A stretch of DNA of 64,000 nt from Hydrogenovibrio halophilus DSM 15072 (GCF_000384235.1 NZ_KB913033.1:2292687-2356686); one strand, 5' to 3'; counted from the stretch's first letter, positions 37,944-48,116 are shown. Translations and numbers: made by a program. The notes: a model not told the origin generated them from the sequence alone.

Positions 37944-39449
37944 TCAGCCTGAACAGACGGTGTCCCGCCCACTGTCCTTGGCAGTGTAAAGCAATCGATC
38001 CACCCGTGCCTGCAGGGTTTCGAGGTCGTCGTCCGGTTTTAACAGCGTCACCCCGAAACTCAGCGTCATCTCAACCTCTCCCGGCCAGGTGCGGGCTTTC
38101 ACTCCCTGGCGAAGTTTCTCGGCCACGTCGGTGGCCTCGGTCAAATCCACCTCTTCCAGAACCAGCGCGAACTCTTCGCCGCCCCATCGGATCAGTGCAT
38201 CGTGGTCCCGCACATGCCGGTTCACAAATTGCGCCAACTCGATCAGAATATCATCCCCCACCAAATGCCCTTTCTGATCATTGATCCGTTTGAAGTGATC
38301 AATGTCAAAAAACAACAGAGCATGCGAAGCATCCGGCCCTCCCCGAGCCAGGAGACGACGCAGACATTTGTTGAAAAACCGGCGATTGAAACAGCCGGTC
38401 AGCTCATCGCGTTCATTGCTTTCCTGAAAGGCCCGGTTCTGAGAACGTAGATGGCGGAGCTGACGCTCGCTGCGGATCGAGGCCAGCTGAAACCGCCGCA
38501 ACAAGATGTGCAGCAGGGTCAGCATCAAAATCAAAGCCAGCACATTCAGCCCCACCTGCACAAACAGTTGGTGGTAATGCCGATCGTAGCGTTCGGTGAT
38601 GTCTTTGAGCACCTGTACCTTGACCACACCCTGACCACGGTAATCCGGCAAGGTGAGATCGGAAACAAAGGCATAGGTCTGGCCGTGGTGATGCAACAGA
38701 CGTGCCTGCGCTTCATGCCCCACCTGCAACAAATCAAATTCCGGATCGGCGGTCATGGCCCGATAGCGCCCGACCGAATCAAAGCGGACCTCTCGGGTCA
38801 AATGGGTCAGTTTGGCCTCCGGTACCAGCAGCCGCGTGGCCACATCGTATTGCTCTGACAGGTCGGCAGTAAAGTAATCCGGTTCAATCCCGAATTCCAG
38901 CACCCCCAAAGCTTGACCAGAGGACGTTTTCAACGGCACACTGACCCGATAGGTAATGCCGTTTTTGCCCGCTTCAAACCCTTTCTGCACGTCCCCGGTA
39001 CGATTGGCCGCGGCCATCATCGGCCGGATTTCAGTCAGGTCATCGCCCCAGGACTCGGGTTTGTGCAGACGCAACTGCGTCACATTGTGCGAATCCACCA
39101 AATGCATCACATACAGTTGCGGCATCTGTTCACGAAAGTCCTGATAATCGGCCTTCAGATACTTGTAGAGGCTCTGGGGATCGCCCGCCTGCATCCGTTT
39201 CACAAACGCAGGTTGATTCTGGTAAATCCGGGCAATTTGAACGTAGCGTCCCTGCAGGGTTTTCTGCGCATCGGCAAAACGATGGTGTACCTGCTGGGAA
39301 AGGGTGTCGAGCTCCAAGCGAAACATTTCCTGAGTCAAACGCAATGTCTGCGTCAGATGCAATACCAGCGCCAAGGCTCCAATCAGAGCAATGGGCCAGA
39401 AGAAACGGCGATACACCTGTTTCAAGTTTTTTGAGAGCGAAGGCGTCAT
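37944..39449 (-). CDS. Membrane diguanylate cyclase with periplasmic Cache-like sensor
   Basis: About 501 residues. Two transmembrane helices (about 18-36 and 296-318) bracket a 260-residue periplasmic sensor with Cache-like features. The cytosolic GGDEF domain follows (about 345-500). The active site is RWGGEEF, and the product-inhibition I-site RDHD sits five residues before it, so it should be an active, feedback-inhibited c-di-GMP synthase. ATG 39449 (MTPSLSKNLK) was chosen over 39467. The ligand is unknown. The PilZ-like gene at 40726 is the nearest possible effector. Confidence 0.9.
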   Translation of the reverse strand: MTPSLSKNLKQVYRRFFWPIALIGALALVLHLTQTLRLTQEMFRLELDTLSQQVHHRFADAQKTLQGRYVQIARIYQNQPAFVKRMQAGDPQSLYKYLKADYQDFREQMPQLYVMHLVDSHNVTQLRLHKPESWGDDLTEIRPMMAAANRTGDVQKGFEAGKNGITYRVSVPLKTSSGQALGVLEFGIEPDYFTADLSEQYDVATRLLVPEAKLTHLTREVRFDSVGRYRAMTADPEFDLLQVGHEAQARLLHHHGQTYAFVSDLTLPDYRGQGVVKVQVLKDITERYDRHYHQLFVQVGLNVLALILMLTLLHILLRRFQLASIRSERQLRHLRSQNRAFQESNERDELTGCFNRRFFNKCLRRLLARGGPDASHALLFFDIDHFKRINDQKGHLVGDDILIELAQFVNRHVRDHDALIRWGGEEFALVLEEVDLTEATDVAEKLRQGVKARTWPGEVEMTLSFGVTLLKPDDDLETLQARVDRLLYTAKDSGRDTVCSG

Positions 39450-39504
39450 GGCTTTATAATACGCCAACCGCCTTCATACGCCAAGGAACAAAAAGGAACA
39501 CCTT

Positions 39505-39747
39505 ATGGACATCTGGCAAAAACTCTTTCTCTATCTGGGCGCGGCCAATGCGGCCGTCATTTTACTGGTGGTGCTGATCGTCCTCTCCAATGCCGAAGAT
39601 GGCATGTTGACCGTCGAAGGCGTCTCCCACCTGCAACCACAGATGGAGTCCTTCTACGCCATTTTCAAATGGTTCGTCTATGTGTGGCTGATCAGCGCTG
39701 CCGTGGTGTTTGTGCGCTTTCTGATGCGCCTGTTTGGACGTCGCTGA
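39505..39747 (+). CDS. Small two-helix membrane protein
   Basis: An 80-residue protein with helices at about 9-28 and 55-75 and a polar loop between them. AAGGAAC lies 7 nt before ATG. Its stop overlaps the RbgA-like ATG (TGATG), so the two are translationally coupled. The family is not recognised. Confidence 0.6.
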   Translation: MDIWQKLFLYLGAANAAVILLVVLIVLSNAEDGMLTVEGVSHLQPQMESFYAIFKWFVYVWLISAAVVFVRFLMRLFGRR

Positions 39748-40706
39748 TGCAGAATCCCATCCAGTGGTACCCGGGGCACATGCACAAAGCCCAAAAAGAA
39801 GTGCGGGAGCAGTTGCCTGAAATCGATCTGATCATCGAAGTGCTGGACGCACGCATTCCCTATAGCAGTCAGAACCCGATGCTGGCACAGTTTTATGGTG
39901 ATCGGCCGGTGATCAAACTGTTTAACAAATCGGACCTGGCCGACCCGGCGCTGACCCGTCTGTGGCAGACCCATTACCAATCCCAGACATCGGTCGGCAC
40001 CCTCAGTGTCAACAGCCGGGACACGCATGTGCGTGCGCGCCTGCTGGAACAAATCGAAGCCCTTTTGCCTTTGCCCGAAGACACCGTCCGAAAACGGCGT
40101 CTGCTGATTCTGGGCATTCCCAATGTGGGCAAATCCACCCTGATCAACACCCTGAGCGAGCGCAAGATTGCCAAAACCGGCAACGAACCGGCCGTGACCA
40201 AGTTGATTCAACGGATCAAACTGGATGAACGCAACACCTTGTTTGACTCGCCCGGCATGCTCTGGCCCAACATCGAAAACGCCCATTCCGGCTATCGACT
40301 GGCCATCACTGGCGGCATCAAAGAAACCGCATTCGAACTGCCCGACATCGCCACTTATGCCTGCGAATACCTGCTCGAGCACTATCCCGAACGACTGAAA
40401 GACCGGTTCCACCTGTCGACCCTGCCGCAAAACACGCCCTATCCAGACCTGGAAATGCTGGAGCTGATCGGACGGCAGCGCGGCTGCCTGGTCAGTGGCG
40501 GTCAAGTCGACCTGGACAAGGCTTCCCGGATTTTAATCAGTGAATTGCGAGAAGGCGTTCTGGGGCCCATCACTTGGGAAACCCCGCAAATGATGGGCAA
40601 AGAATTGTTGGAAGTGGAACGGGTGCGGGAAGAAAAAGCCGAGAAGAAAGCCGCCCGCCAGGCCGCGCGCGAGGCACGCAAACGCCAAACCAAAAGGAAT
40701 CGTTAA
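39747..40706 (+). CDS. ylqF: RbgA/YlqF-type ribosome biogenesis GTPase
   Basis: The 319-residue circularly permuted GTPase begins MQNPIQWYPGHMHKAQKEV. The G4 motif NKSDLAD precedes G1 GIPNVGKSTLIN and G3 DSPGMLWP, the permuted order of the YlqF/YawG family. The C-terminus is strongly basic (KAEKKAARQAAREARKRQ), suited to rRNA binding. It probably matures the 50S subunit. The start overlaps the preceding stop by one base (TGATG). Confidence 0.93.
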   Translation: MQNPIQWYPGHMHKAQKEVREQLPEIDLIIEVLDARIPYSSQNPMLAQFYGDRPVIKLFNKSDLADPALTRLWQTHYQSQTSVGTLSVNSRDTHVRARLLEQIEALLPLPEDTVRKRRLLILGIPNVGKSTLINTLSERKIAKTGNEPAVTKLIQRIKLDERNTLFDSPGMLWPNIENAHSGYRLAITGGIKETAFELPDIATYACEYLLEHYPERLKDRFHLSTLPQNTPYPDLEMLELIGRQRGCLVSGGQVDLDKASRILISELREGVLGPITWETPQMMGKELLEVERVREEKAEKKAARQAAREARKRQTKRNR

Positions 40707-40725
40707 GCGTGACACCAAAACCGGA

Positions 40726-41574
40726 TCAAACCTCGTCCGACGAGGACGAAACCCGCGCCTGTTGCGCCCTTTTCAGGGCATCCCGGGCGCTGTGACCTTG
40801 ATGCATCAGATCATAGGCCATCTGTTGGGTCTCGGTCAGAAACCGCCCCTCAAAATCGGCAATCAGCCGCTGCCAGTCGGCCTGATCGGCACGGGAACTG
40901 GGCGAATGCGCCAGTAATTTGGCCAGTGTGCTCCAACTGCGGGCCTGCTGAGTCAATTCCTGCCAGGCCTGCTTGAGCGAATCGATTTCCTGCCGGGTTT
41001 CCAGCAGTTGCTGATCAGCCCCCAAGCGGCTCTGCCAGATCTGATTCAGCCGCTCAAACACCTGCTCGACCCACTGCTGGTTCTGTTCGGCTTCGGCCAC
41101 CGCCAGACTCAACGCCATGCTGGCTTCCTGAAAATCGGCCGTGTCCTGAGACAAGGGCGACGCGGTCTCGTCGAAATCAAACTCACTCAATTTGGCCACC
41201 GCCATTGAAGATTCTGCCGTGGCCCCATCGGTCATGACCAGACGATGGTGTGCCAGCAGCTGTTCACTGGTCACCTGGGTAATGTGGCAACCGCAAAGCC
41301 AGTCGTCGCCTGAGCCGGGATGCAGGTGGACCACCTTGACCCCTTCCAATTCAAACGCTTCACCGTTCAACTCATTGAGCACCTTCAGGCTCAGGGTCTG
41401 CCCGGGCAAAAACCAATCGGCCTCGGGCAAACAAAAACTCAGGCCGGTCAGATTGACATCCACCCCACGAAAGGCCTGATCAAAACCGACCTCTTCCAGC
41501 GTGGCCACCTTGAAAGGCCGGGCAAAACGCACCGATTGGCGCTGCTCCAAGTTCAGCTGCTCCATCCCGTTCAC
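40726..41574 (-). CDS. PilZ-like domain protein with helical C-terminal region
   Basis: A 282-residue protein. The N-terminal 105 residues look like a PilZ domain: QRQSVRFARPF (RxxxR-like) and VDVNLTGLSFCLPE (in place of D-x-S-x-x-G). The Arg and Ser/Gly motifs are imperfect, so c-di-GMP binding is uncertain. The remainder is predominantly helical (about 135-275). Start GTG 41574 overlaps the upstream stop (GTGA); ATG 41565 is an alternative. A one-mismatch palindrome (40963-40972) encodes KQAWQE. Confidence 0.6.
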   Translation of the reverse strand: MNGMEQLNLEQRQSVRFARPFKVATLEEVGFDQAFRGVDVNLTGLSFCLPEADWFLPGQTLSLKVLNELNGEAFELEGVKVVHLHPGSGDDWLCGCHITQVTSEQLLAHHRLVMTDGATAESSMAVAKLSEFDFDETASPLSQDTADFQEASMALSLAVAEAEQNQQWVEQVFERLNQIWQSRLGADQQLLETRQEIDSLKQAWQELTQQARSWSTLAKLLAHSPSSRADQADWQRLIADFEGRFLTETQQMAYDLMHQGHSARDALKRAQQARVSSSSDEV

Positions 41575-41864
41575 CGACTGTCAGTGCGTTTTTTTGACAC
41601 ACGGGCAATCTGCTCGGCAAACCCCATGGCTTCACAGTCGGCCTGTGGCACCCAGCCCAGACAGCTTCGCACCTTCATCGACTGGTAGTTACGCCAGATC
41701 GGCACAACCGTCACAATGGCCCACAATCGCTGCAGCCCATGCCACCCGATGGGCGAAGGTTGCGTTACCCACCAGCGGTTGTTGACCCCGAAATGCTTGG
41801 TCTTGAAAATCAGGTGAATGGCCAATCGCCAATAACGTTTGCCATACTGCCATTGTTGACGCAT
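41571..41864 (-). CDS. Uncharacterised Trp-rich 97-residue protein
   Basis: It begins MRQQWQYGKRYW and is rich in Trp and basic residues (NNRWWVTQPSPIGW, LQRLWAIVTVVPIWRNY). A perfect AGGAGG precedes ATG 41864. One hydrophobic stretch (about 46-60) is too short to call a membrane helix securely. It is coupled to the TlpA gene upstream (9 nt apart) and overlaps the PilZ-like start. Family not recognised. Confidence 0.5.
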   Translation of the reverse strand: MRQQWQYGKRYWRLAIHLIFKTKHFGVNNRWWVTQPSPIGWHGLQRLWAIVTVVPIWRNYQSMKVRSCLGWVPQADCEAMGFAEQIARVSKKRTDSR

Positions 41865-41873
41865 ATTCACCTC

Positions 41874-42368
41874 CTAGCGCTCGCCGTATTTTTCCAGAAA
41901 CGCATTGAGCATGGCTTCATCCACCTGCCCGGTCCGCGCAGCCACCACCTTGCCCTGGGGCGAAATCATATACGTCGTTGGCAGGCCGCGCAAAGGTCCG
42001 AATGGCGTGGTTTTGTTGTCAATGGGATCGGGCAGCCGCACAATCGGAAAGCGAATGTTTTCCTGCTTCAGATACTCGCGCACCTTTTCGATGGGGGCGT
42101 CTTCGTAATTCACGCCCAATACCACCGCATTCTTGTCTTTGTGTTCTTCATGGAAAAAGCCCAGTTCCGGCATTTCTTCCCGACATGGCGGACACCAGGT
42201 GGCCCAGAAATTCACCACGACCCATTTGCCTTTGTAATCCGACAAGGCCACCGGATTGCCATCCAGATCTTCAAACTGCACGTCCAGCTCGGCTCTGGCC
42301 GGCAGGGTCATCAGACCGATCAGACAAAAAACAAACACAATCAACGGATTTTTCTTGATCAAGTACAT
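41874..42368 (-). CDS. TlpA/ResA-family thiol-disulfide oxidoreductase
   Basis: The 164-residue protein has a signal peptide (about 1-26, ending PARA) and a thioredoxin fold with active site WATWCPPCREE (about 54-64), and cis-proline in LRGLPTTYMI. It probably reduces disulfides in the periplasm, for example in cytochrome c maturation; the substrate is unknown. AAGGAAC precedes the ATG. It is 20 nt after hda on the same strand. Confidence 0.9.
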   Translation of the reverse strand: MYLIKKNPLIVFVFCLIGLMTLPARAELDVQFEDLDGNPVALSDYKGKWVVVNFWATWCPPCREEMPELGFFHEEHKDKNAVVLGVNYEDAPIEKVREYLKQENIRFPIVRLPDPIDNKTTPFGPLRGLPTTYMISPQGKVVAARTGQVDEAMLNAFLEKYGER

Positions 42369-42387
42369 GGGGCATTGGTTCCTTATG

Positions 42388-43110
42388 TTATGACTTGGCG
42401 GGTGCTGATTCGGTCAGCACCTGTTTGACAAATGGCAGCGTCACCCGGCGTTTTTCCATGACACTGGCCTGTTCCAGTATTTTCATCACCGACATCAATT
42501 CCTGCAAATCGCGTGAAAACTGACGCACCAGATAATTGCCCACATCCAGCGGCAATTCAAACCCCAGTTTGCCAGCCTGTTTTTGCAAAGCCTGCACCAG
42601 CGACCTGGGGTCGGTCAGCGCCGGAATCGAAATCGGCAAAACCGACATCAAGGATTGCGACAGCTCCGAACGTTGCGTCGGCCATTGCGACAAATCGGCC
42701 TCACCAGACAGCACCACAGAATGCCCCAGCGAGCGGGCGCGACTGAGCAAACGGGTCAATGCCTGATCCCAGTCCGCGTCTCCCACCACCTGTTCGACAT
42801 CGTCCAGACAGATCAGATGGGTTTTTTCCAACCCGTGCAACACATCTGCAATCAAAGGCAGTTCCGGGTCAGCCAAAGGCAGATACACACTCTGTTGCTG
42901 CTGTTCGCTCATCAGACGGCAGGCCGCCTGCAACAGATGGGTTTTTCCGGCCCCTTTGGGCCCCTGCAAATAAAATGTCTCGCCCCGGCTTTTCTGCAAT
43001 GAGGTCTGAAAACGGGCCAGCGCCAGTTCGGTCTGGGTGTCCGGAGACACAAAGGTGTCAAAACTGACCGCCTCACGCAACCCCATTTTCAAAGGCAGTT
43101 GAATAAACAT
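42388..43110 (-). CDS. hda: Hda, regulatory inactivator of DnaA
   Basis: A 240-residue AAA+ protein. The N-terminal FIQLPLKMGL resembles the beta-clamp-binding QLSLPL of Hda. Walker A is GPKGAGKTHLL, and CLDDVEQV follows as Walker B. It lacks the DnaA DNA-binding domain. With the clamp it stimulates ATP hydrolysis on DnaA. ATG 43110 was chosen because the clamp motif must be near the N-terminus; a GTG at 43122 directly follows the upstream stop. Confidence 0.9.
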   Translation of the reverse strand: MFIQLPLKMGLREAVSFDTFVSPDTQTELALARFQTSLQKSRGETFYLQGPKGAGKTHLLQAACRLMSEQQQQSVYLPLADPELPLIADVLHGLEKTHLICLDDVEQVVGDADWDQALTRLLSRARSLGHSVVLSGEADLSQWPTQRSELSQSLMSVLPISIPALTDPRSLVQALQKQAGKLGFELPLDVGNYLVRQFSRDLQELMSVMKILEQASVMEKRRVTLPFVKQVLTESAPAKS

Positions 43111-43122
43111 CTCAGCCACCAC

Positions 43123-44577
43123 TCATTCGCTGTCGAGGTCCGTCGGCACCGATTCACCCATAAACGGGCGCATGGCCGGTGACTGGCGCTGGCCCGGCTC
43201 ATCAACCGACGGTGCTTCTGTCGTCTCAGGGCGGGAAGAATCCCCGCCCTCTGATGTGTCCGAAGGCAACGCCCGCTCAGCCTCCATCGACTCCAATGCA
43301 TCCAGATCCTGGTCGAGCGCCTGGCGATGCCAACGGACCACAATGACACCGCTGAGAGCATCGTTTGACACCATATCAACCGAGGTCATGCCTCGCAAAT
43401 AGGCCAGCAAAGACTCATAGGTTCCCTGATAAATCAGTTCAAACTCGGCCTTGTCCTCATTGGTTTCAATCAAACGGCTGTCATGGATCACGGGCTTGAG
43501 CGATTTCAAAGCGGTTTCGATTTTCAGCAGCTGCGACACAGACGCCAACGCCTCAACTTTGAGCGCCACACTGCCAATAAACTGGGCCTGATCCCGATAA
43601 GGCCGGGAATAAAAGGCGGTCAGTGCCGCCATCATGTCCCGAAACATGCTCGACAAAGCCTCCGGCGAACGATCTTCGGCCTGGTGGCGCTGCTCAAGCA
43701 CCACCTGTCCGTCCCGGTCAAACAATTGCCAGATCAACTCGGCCGGTCGCTCAGCGTACTGCCTGAGTTGATAGCTGAGCAGATAGTCGTTTTGCCCGGT
43801 CTGCAGACGGTCCGCCACCAGCGCCGAGGCACTTCGGTCAAAGTTCGGGTACACCCACAGCGCGTCGGCATCCGACTCCGAACCCAGTCGCTGGCTTTCG
43901 GCCAGCGTCATCGGCAGGGCCATTTCCGCGACCAGATTGTGCCAGTCCAGTTGTGGCAGATACTGCAGTGAACCGGCGTCCAGCTTCAACAATTCTCCGG
44001 CCCGGTTCTGCGATCCATACACCAGCGTGGACGGACGGGCTTCCAATGGCCACAACACCAGCCCTTCCTGCTCAAAGGCATCATAAAGCTTGCTGTCATC
44101 GAAGGTAAAAATCAGTTTTTGACCGACGGTGACCCCATCCTGTCGGTAGGCTTCAAAGCGATATTGGCGCAACCAGCTGCGGGCGGATTGCAGAAATGTG
44201 TCCGCCTGATCCGATGCCAGAAACCCTGCGTCCCCCGTCAGGCGGACCAGTTCGATTTTCAGGGCCGTTTTCAGATAAGGCGTGATGGACGAAGGAGACA
44301 CGTCATCGCCTCGCAGGATCACCGACACATCAAACAGGTTCTGACGAAAGTCTTCGACCGACTGTTCTGTACCTGCCTCGGCAGAAGAAGAGGACGTGTC
44401 TTCCTGAGCCTGGGCATTGAACGACATGCCCGCGGCCAGACTGGCTGCGGCCAGCCATGCAAATTTCTTCGCCAATCTCCCCGCCATCAGATTGACGACG
44501 GCGCACATTTTCCTGCCCAAACCCTGCCATCGGTGCTGGAGACCGGCCTGGCCAAAACGTTTTGCAAAACTTCTCAT
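43123..44577 (-). CDS. DUF2066-family secreted/periplasmic protein
   Basis: About 484 residues. A long basic N-terminus leads into a signal-like segment (FAWLAAASLAAGMSFNAQAQ). The body has the DUF2066 pattern (FDVSVILRGDD..., LIFTFDDSKLYDAFEQEGLVLWPLEARPSTLVYG), and the gene precedes hda, the usual place for this family. The C-terminal 60 residues are acidic and probably disordered. The true start may be further in, nearer MAGRLAKK. Function unknown. Confidence 0.8.
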   Translation of the reverse strand: MRSFAKRFGQAGLQHRWQGLGRKMCAVVNLMAGRLAKKFAWLAAASLAAGMSFNAQAQEDTSSSSAEAGTEQSVEDFRQNLFDVSVILRGDDVSPSSITPYLKTALKIELVRLTGDAGFLASDQADTFLQSARSWLRQYRFEAYRQDGVTVGQKLIFTFDDSKLYDAFEQEGLVLWPLEARPSTLVYGSQNRAGELLKLDAGSLQYLPQLDWHNLVAEMALPMTLAESQRLGSESDADALWVYPNFDRSASALVADRLQTGQNDYLLSYQLRQYAERPAELIWQLFDRDGQVVLEQRHQAEDRSPEALSSMFRDMMAALTAFYSRPYRDQAQFIGSVALKVEALASVSQLLKIETALKSLKPVIHDSRLIETNEDKAEFELIYQGTYESLLAYLRGMTSVDMVSNDALSGVIVVRWHRQALDQDLDALESMEAERALPSDTSEGGDSSRPETTEAPSVDEPGQRQSPAMRPFMGESVPTDLDSE

Positions 44578-44643
44578 AATCTGTCCGTGATTTTTGGTTA
44601 CAATATGGTAAATCATTTCCGCAGGCTTAGCGGCAAAAAATCC

Positions 44644-44877
44644 CTAGCCCGAATATTTTATGGATTTGTGCTGAGGTCGCGCAGGAGCTTGTTTTCACAA
44701 GGAAATTTTCTCGACTTACCCCTTTGGGCGTCGAGTTCTTTGTTTCGAAGAAGTGTCGTACCCGATGATTACGACCGACTGAAACGAAGAACTCGGCTGC
44801 AGAGCCGAGAAAAAATATTGCTTGTGGAATCAAGGGGCAAGCGAGATCGGTGCAAATTTGTAAAATATTCGGGCTAG
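44644..44877. mobile_element. 234-bp palindromic MITE-like element
   Basis: The terminal 17 bp CTAGCCCGAATATTTTA (44644-44660) is repeated in perfect inversion at 44861-44877. Inside, the two halves remain complementary with some mismatches: GAGTTCTTTGTTTC near 44735 against GAAACGAAGAACTC near 44780, and GTCGT/ACGAC at the centre. No open frame is present. It fills nearly all of the DUF2066-purM intergenic gap (44578-44916). The symmetry and terminal repeats point to a non-autonomous transposon mobilised elsewhere. No clear target duplication is seen. Confidence 0.75.
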
Positions 44878-44916
44878 CTGCGGCAAACCCAATCAACGCA
44901 TTAACGACACCACTAT

Positions 44917-45972
44917 ATGACCAAACAATCCCCCAAGACGCCCTCCCCGATCAGCTACAAAGACGCTGGCGTGGACATTGACGCCGGCAATGCGCTGGTT
45001 GACGCCATCAAACCCATCGCCAAAGCCACCAGTCGCCCGGAAGTCACCGCGTCACTGGGCGGCTTCGGCGCCTTGTTCGAGCTGCCGATTGACCGCTACA
45101 AACGCCCCATGCTGGTTTCCGGCACCGACGGCGTCGGCACCAAACTGATGCTGGCCATTGAGAGCGGCAAACACGACCAGGTCGGCATTGACCTGGTGGC
45201 CATGTGCGTCAATGATCTGATCGTACAGGGCGCAGAGCCATTGTTCTTTCTGGATTATTACGCAACCGGAAAGCTGGACCTTGACACCGCCCGCGACGTT
45301 GTCCAGGGCATTGGCGAAGGGTGCCAACAGGCTGGCTGCGCACTGATCGGCGGCGAAACCGCCGAAATGCCTGGCATGTATCCCCAGGGCGACTACGATC
45401 TGGCCGGATTCTGCGTCGGCATTGTGGAAAAAGACAACCTGATTGACGGCTCCAAGGTTCAGGCCGGTGATGTGTTGCTGGGGCTTGGCGCTTCCGGTCC
45501 TCACTCCAACGGCTATTCCCTGATCCGCAAAATCATTGAGGTTTCAGGCGCCGAACTGAACGAAGATTGTAACGGCCAACCCTTGATTGATGCGCTGATG
45601 ACACCGACCCGAATCTATGTCAAATCCGTTCTGGCGTTGCTGGAACAGGTCAAGGTGCACGCCATCTCACACATCACGGGTGGCGGTCTGCTGGAAAACC
45701 TGCCCAGAGTCATGCCCGAACACACTCAGGCACAAGTCAACACCCAAAGCTGGTCCCGACCCGCGGTCTTCGACTGGCTGGCAGACAAGGGTCAGGTCGA
45801 TTTCCATGAAATGCACCGCACTTTCAACTGCGGCATTGGCATGGTGATTGTGGTGCGTGCGCAGGATCAGGACCGGGCCACCGAAATTCTGCAGCGTTGT
45901 GGCGAAAGCGTCACCACCATTGGCCAGATTGAACGCAGTGATGATGCGACCCCATCCGTTATTTTGCACTAA
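44917..45972 (+). CDS. purM: Phosphoribosylformylglycinamidine cyclo-ligase
   Basis: The 351-residue AIR synthetase makes AIR from FGAM in purine synthesis. It contains [16 protein letters not shown], the glycine-rich [27 protein letters not shown] and [15 protein letters not shown]. It is the first gene of purM-purN-DUF3108-dcd. No strong ribosome site is seen. Confidence 0.98.
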   Translation: MTKQSPKTPSPISYKDAGVDIDAGNALVDAIKPIAKATSRPEVTASLGGFGALFELPIDRYKRPMLVSGTDGVGTKLMLAIESGKHDQVGIDLVAMCVNDLIVQGAEPLFFLDYYATGKLDLDTARDVVQGIGEGCQQAGCALIGGETAEMPGMYPQGDYDLAGFCVGIVEKDNLIDGSKVQAGDVLLGLGASGPHSNGYSLIRKIIEVSGAELNEDCNGQPLIDALMTPTRIYVKSVLALLEQVKVHAISHITGGGLLENLPRVMPEHTQAQVNTQSWSRPAVFDWLADKGQVDFHEMHRTFNCGIGMVIVVRAQDQDRATEILQRCGESVTTIGQIERSDDATPSVILH

Positions 45973-45987
45973 GTCCAAGGAGACACT

Positions 45988-46677
45988 GTGGCCGATTCCG
46001 AAAAATTTCCCATTGCGGTTCTGATTTCCGGACGGGGCACCAACCTCAAAGCATTGATCGACTATCAAGACCACTCCCTGTACCAGATCGCGGTCGTGGT
46101 CAGCAACAACCCGGATGCGGAAGGGCTGGAAGTGGCCCAATTTGCAGGCATTGCCACCGAAGTGCTGGACAGCAAAGGTTTCGATGACCGCGAAGCCTAC
46201 GATCAGGCGCTGGTCAAAACGTTGGCACCCTACTCGGTCAAGGCCGTGATCATGGCGGGCTTTATGCGCATTCTGACCAAGGCCTTCATCAATGAGTTCG
46301 AGGGGCGCATGCTCAACATCCATCCCTCTCTGCTGCCCAAATACCCCGGCCTGCACACGCACGAACGCACGCTCGAAGCCGGTGATGCCGAACATGGCCT
46401 GAGCATTCATTTTGTCACCGAAGAGCTGGACGCCGGGCCTTTGCTGCTTCAGGCCACCCTGGACATTGAAGACGACGACACGGCGGACACTTTGAAATCC
46501 CGCGTACAGAAAATGGAACACGAAGCTTACCCCCTTGCGGTCAACCTGCTGGCCAGAGGCGACTTCGCCTACCAGAATCACCAGGCCTGCTTTCGCGGCC
46601 AGCCGCTCAAAGGCCCGATCATGCTCAACAAGCTGCAGGCATTAATGCAACAGCATCACGCCAGCGATGCGCACTGA
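45988..46677 (+). CDS. purN: Phosphoribosylglycinamide formyltransferase
   Basis: The 229-residue formyl-THF-dependent GAR transformylase has PIAVLISGRGTNLKALID, MAGFMRILT and the catalytic NIHPSLLPKYPGLHTHE. Start GTG 45988 has AAGGAGA seven bases upstream. It overlaps the next gene by 11 nt. A one-mismatch palindrome (46581-46590) encodes NHQACF near the C-terminus. Confidence 0.97.
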   Translation: MADSEKFPIAVLISGRGTNLKALIDYQDHSLYQIAVVVSNNPDAEGLEVAQFAGIATEVLDSKGFDDREAYDQALVKTLAPYSVKAVIMAGFMRILTKAFINEFEGRMLNIHPSLLPKYPGLHTHERTLEAGDAEHGLSIHFVTEELDAGPLLLQATLDIEDDDTADTLKSRVQKMEHEAYPLAVNLLARGDFAYQNHQACFRGQPLKGPIMLNKLQALMQQHHASDAH

Positions 46678-47425
46678 ACGACGGAGGTTCTGGCTGAGCT
46701 GCCGATGGCACCTGATGCTCGGCCTGATCGGACTGATGATGGCCTCTCAGGCCAGCGCCCAGCCCTGGCCCAATTTTTCCGCCACCTTTGACGTCAAAGT
46801 CATGGGTTTCACCATTGGCGAAGCCCACCAATCCTTCTACTGTGTGGAGCAGGACTGCCACCTGACATCCAAAGCCATTCCGCCGGACTGGGCCAAAGCC
46901 TTTATCAATGAAGAAACGGTGGAAAAAATCCATTTGACCTACGACGCTCAGACACTGACCTGGCAGAGTTACCGTCAGAACCTGACCCGATTCTATGACG
47001 ACCGGATTCTCAAGCGCACCACCCGGATGATGCGTCAGGACAATCCGCCACGCATTCTCTCTCCGGACAAGGACAAAGTTTTTCCCGCCAAGCCCTATGC
47101 GTTCGACCAGATTTCTCTGGCGTACGGTCTGGCCTTTTACGCACGCCAGAGCGATCAGACCGACCGCACTCTGCCCCCATTTGTATTGCAGCGCGACCAA
47201 AAACAGACGCCGATTCAAATGCACAAAGCCTTTGAACGGAAAACCATTGACCTGCCGTTTGCCGATAACGTCTCAACCCTGTATTTTGCCCTGCTTAGTG
47301 ATAAAATCCGCATTGACCTGTGGCTGATGCCCGCACTGGACCATTTTCCGGTCAAAGTCCGTCTCAATGACGCCGAAAAAGACCGAACCATTGAATTACT
47401 GCTTAATAAGTCTCCCAAACTATGA
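46667..47425 (+). CDS. DUF3108 periplasmic protein
   Basis: A 252-residue protein with a basic start, a hydrophobic signal segment (about 14-31, ending ASAQ), and a beta-rich body ([54 protein letters not shown]) typical of DUF3108, which commonly follows purN. It may be an outer-membrane or periplasmic barrel-like protein; the function is unknown. It overlaps dcd by 4 nt (ATGA). Confidence 0.82.
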   Translation: MRTERRRFWLSCRWHLMLGLIGLMMASQASAQPWPNFSATFDVKVMGFTIGEAHQSFYCVEQDCHLTSKAIPPDWAKAFINEETVEKIHLTYDAQTLTWQSYRQNLTRFYDDRILKRTTRMMRQDNPPRILSPDKDKVFPAKPYAFDQISLAYGLAFYARQSDQTDRTLPPFVLQRDQKQTPIQMHKAFERKTIDLPFADNVSTLYFALLSDKIRIDLWLMPALDHFPVKVRLNDAEKDRTIELLLNKSPKL

Positions 47426-48048
47426 AACTCAGCGACCGCGACATTTTGCAACACCTCAAAATCGGTAAAATCGGTATTGACCCCATGCCGGCTCCGGAAA
47501 AAATCAAAGGCATCAGCGTGGATTTGCGACTGGCCAGCAAATTCCGGGTGTTCAATGACCACACAGCCCCCTACATTGATTTGAGCGGACAAAGCGAAGA
47601 CCGCCAGACCATTCTCGACAAAATCATGGGCGAAGAAATTGTGATTGATGAGGGTCAGGCGTTTTTCCTGCATCCGGGCGAACTGGCACTGGCTTCCACC
47701 CAGGAATCGGTCAGCATTCCCGACGACCTGGTCGGCTGGCTTGATGGCCGCTCCAGTCTGGCCAGACTGGGCCTGATGGTGCATGTCACCGCCCACCGCA
47801 TCGACCCCGGCTGGGAAGGCCAGATTGTGCTGGAAATTTTCAACAGCGGCAAATTGCCTCTGGCATTGCGCCCGGGCATGGACATCTGCGCCATCAACTT
47901 TGAGACTCTGTCCAGCGCCGCGATCAAACCCTACAACAAACGGGAAGACGCCAAATACCGCAATCAACAAGGCCCAACCGCCAGCCGCATCACACAGGAC
48001 AAGCAGGAAAAACCCCGCGACGAGCGGCAGCTTGATTTATTGTCCTGA
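47422..48048 (+). CDS. dcd: dCTP deaminase
   Basis: The 208-residue trimeric enzyme deaminates dCTP to dUTP. It shows [56 protein letters not shown] and [13 protein letters not shown] with the catalytic Glu. It is about 15 residues longer than E. coli Dcd because of a charged C-terminal tail. It overlaps DUF3108. Confidence 0.97.
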   Translation: MKLSDRDILQHLKIGKIGIDPMPAPEKIKGISVDLRLASKFRVFNDHTAPYIDLSGQSEDRQTILDKIMGEEIVIDEGQAFFLHPGELALASTQESVSIPDDLVGWLDGRSSLARLGLMVHVTAHRIDPGWEGQIVLEIFNSGKLPLALRPGMDICAINFETLSSAAIKPYNKREDAKYRNQQGPTASRITQDKQEKPRDERQLDLLS

Positions 48049-48116
48049 CAGGCTTACCCTCACTGTATCAACACTCAATCAACCCAGATCGACCGGCCGG
48101 ATGAACCACATTTTCA

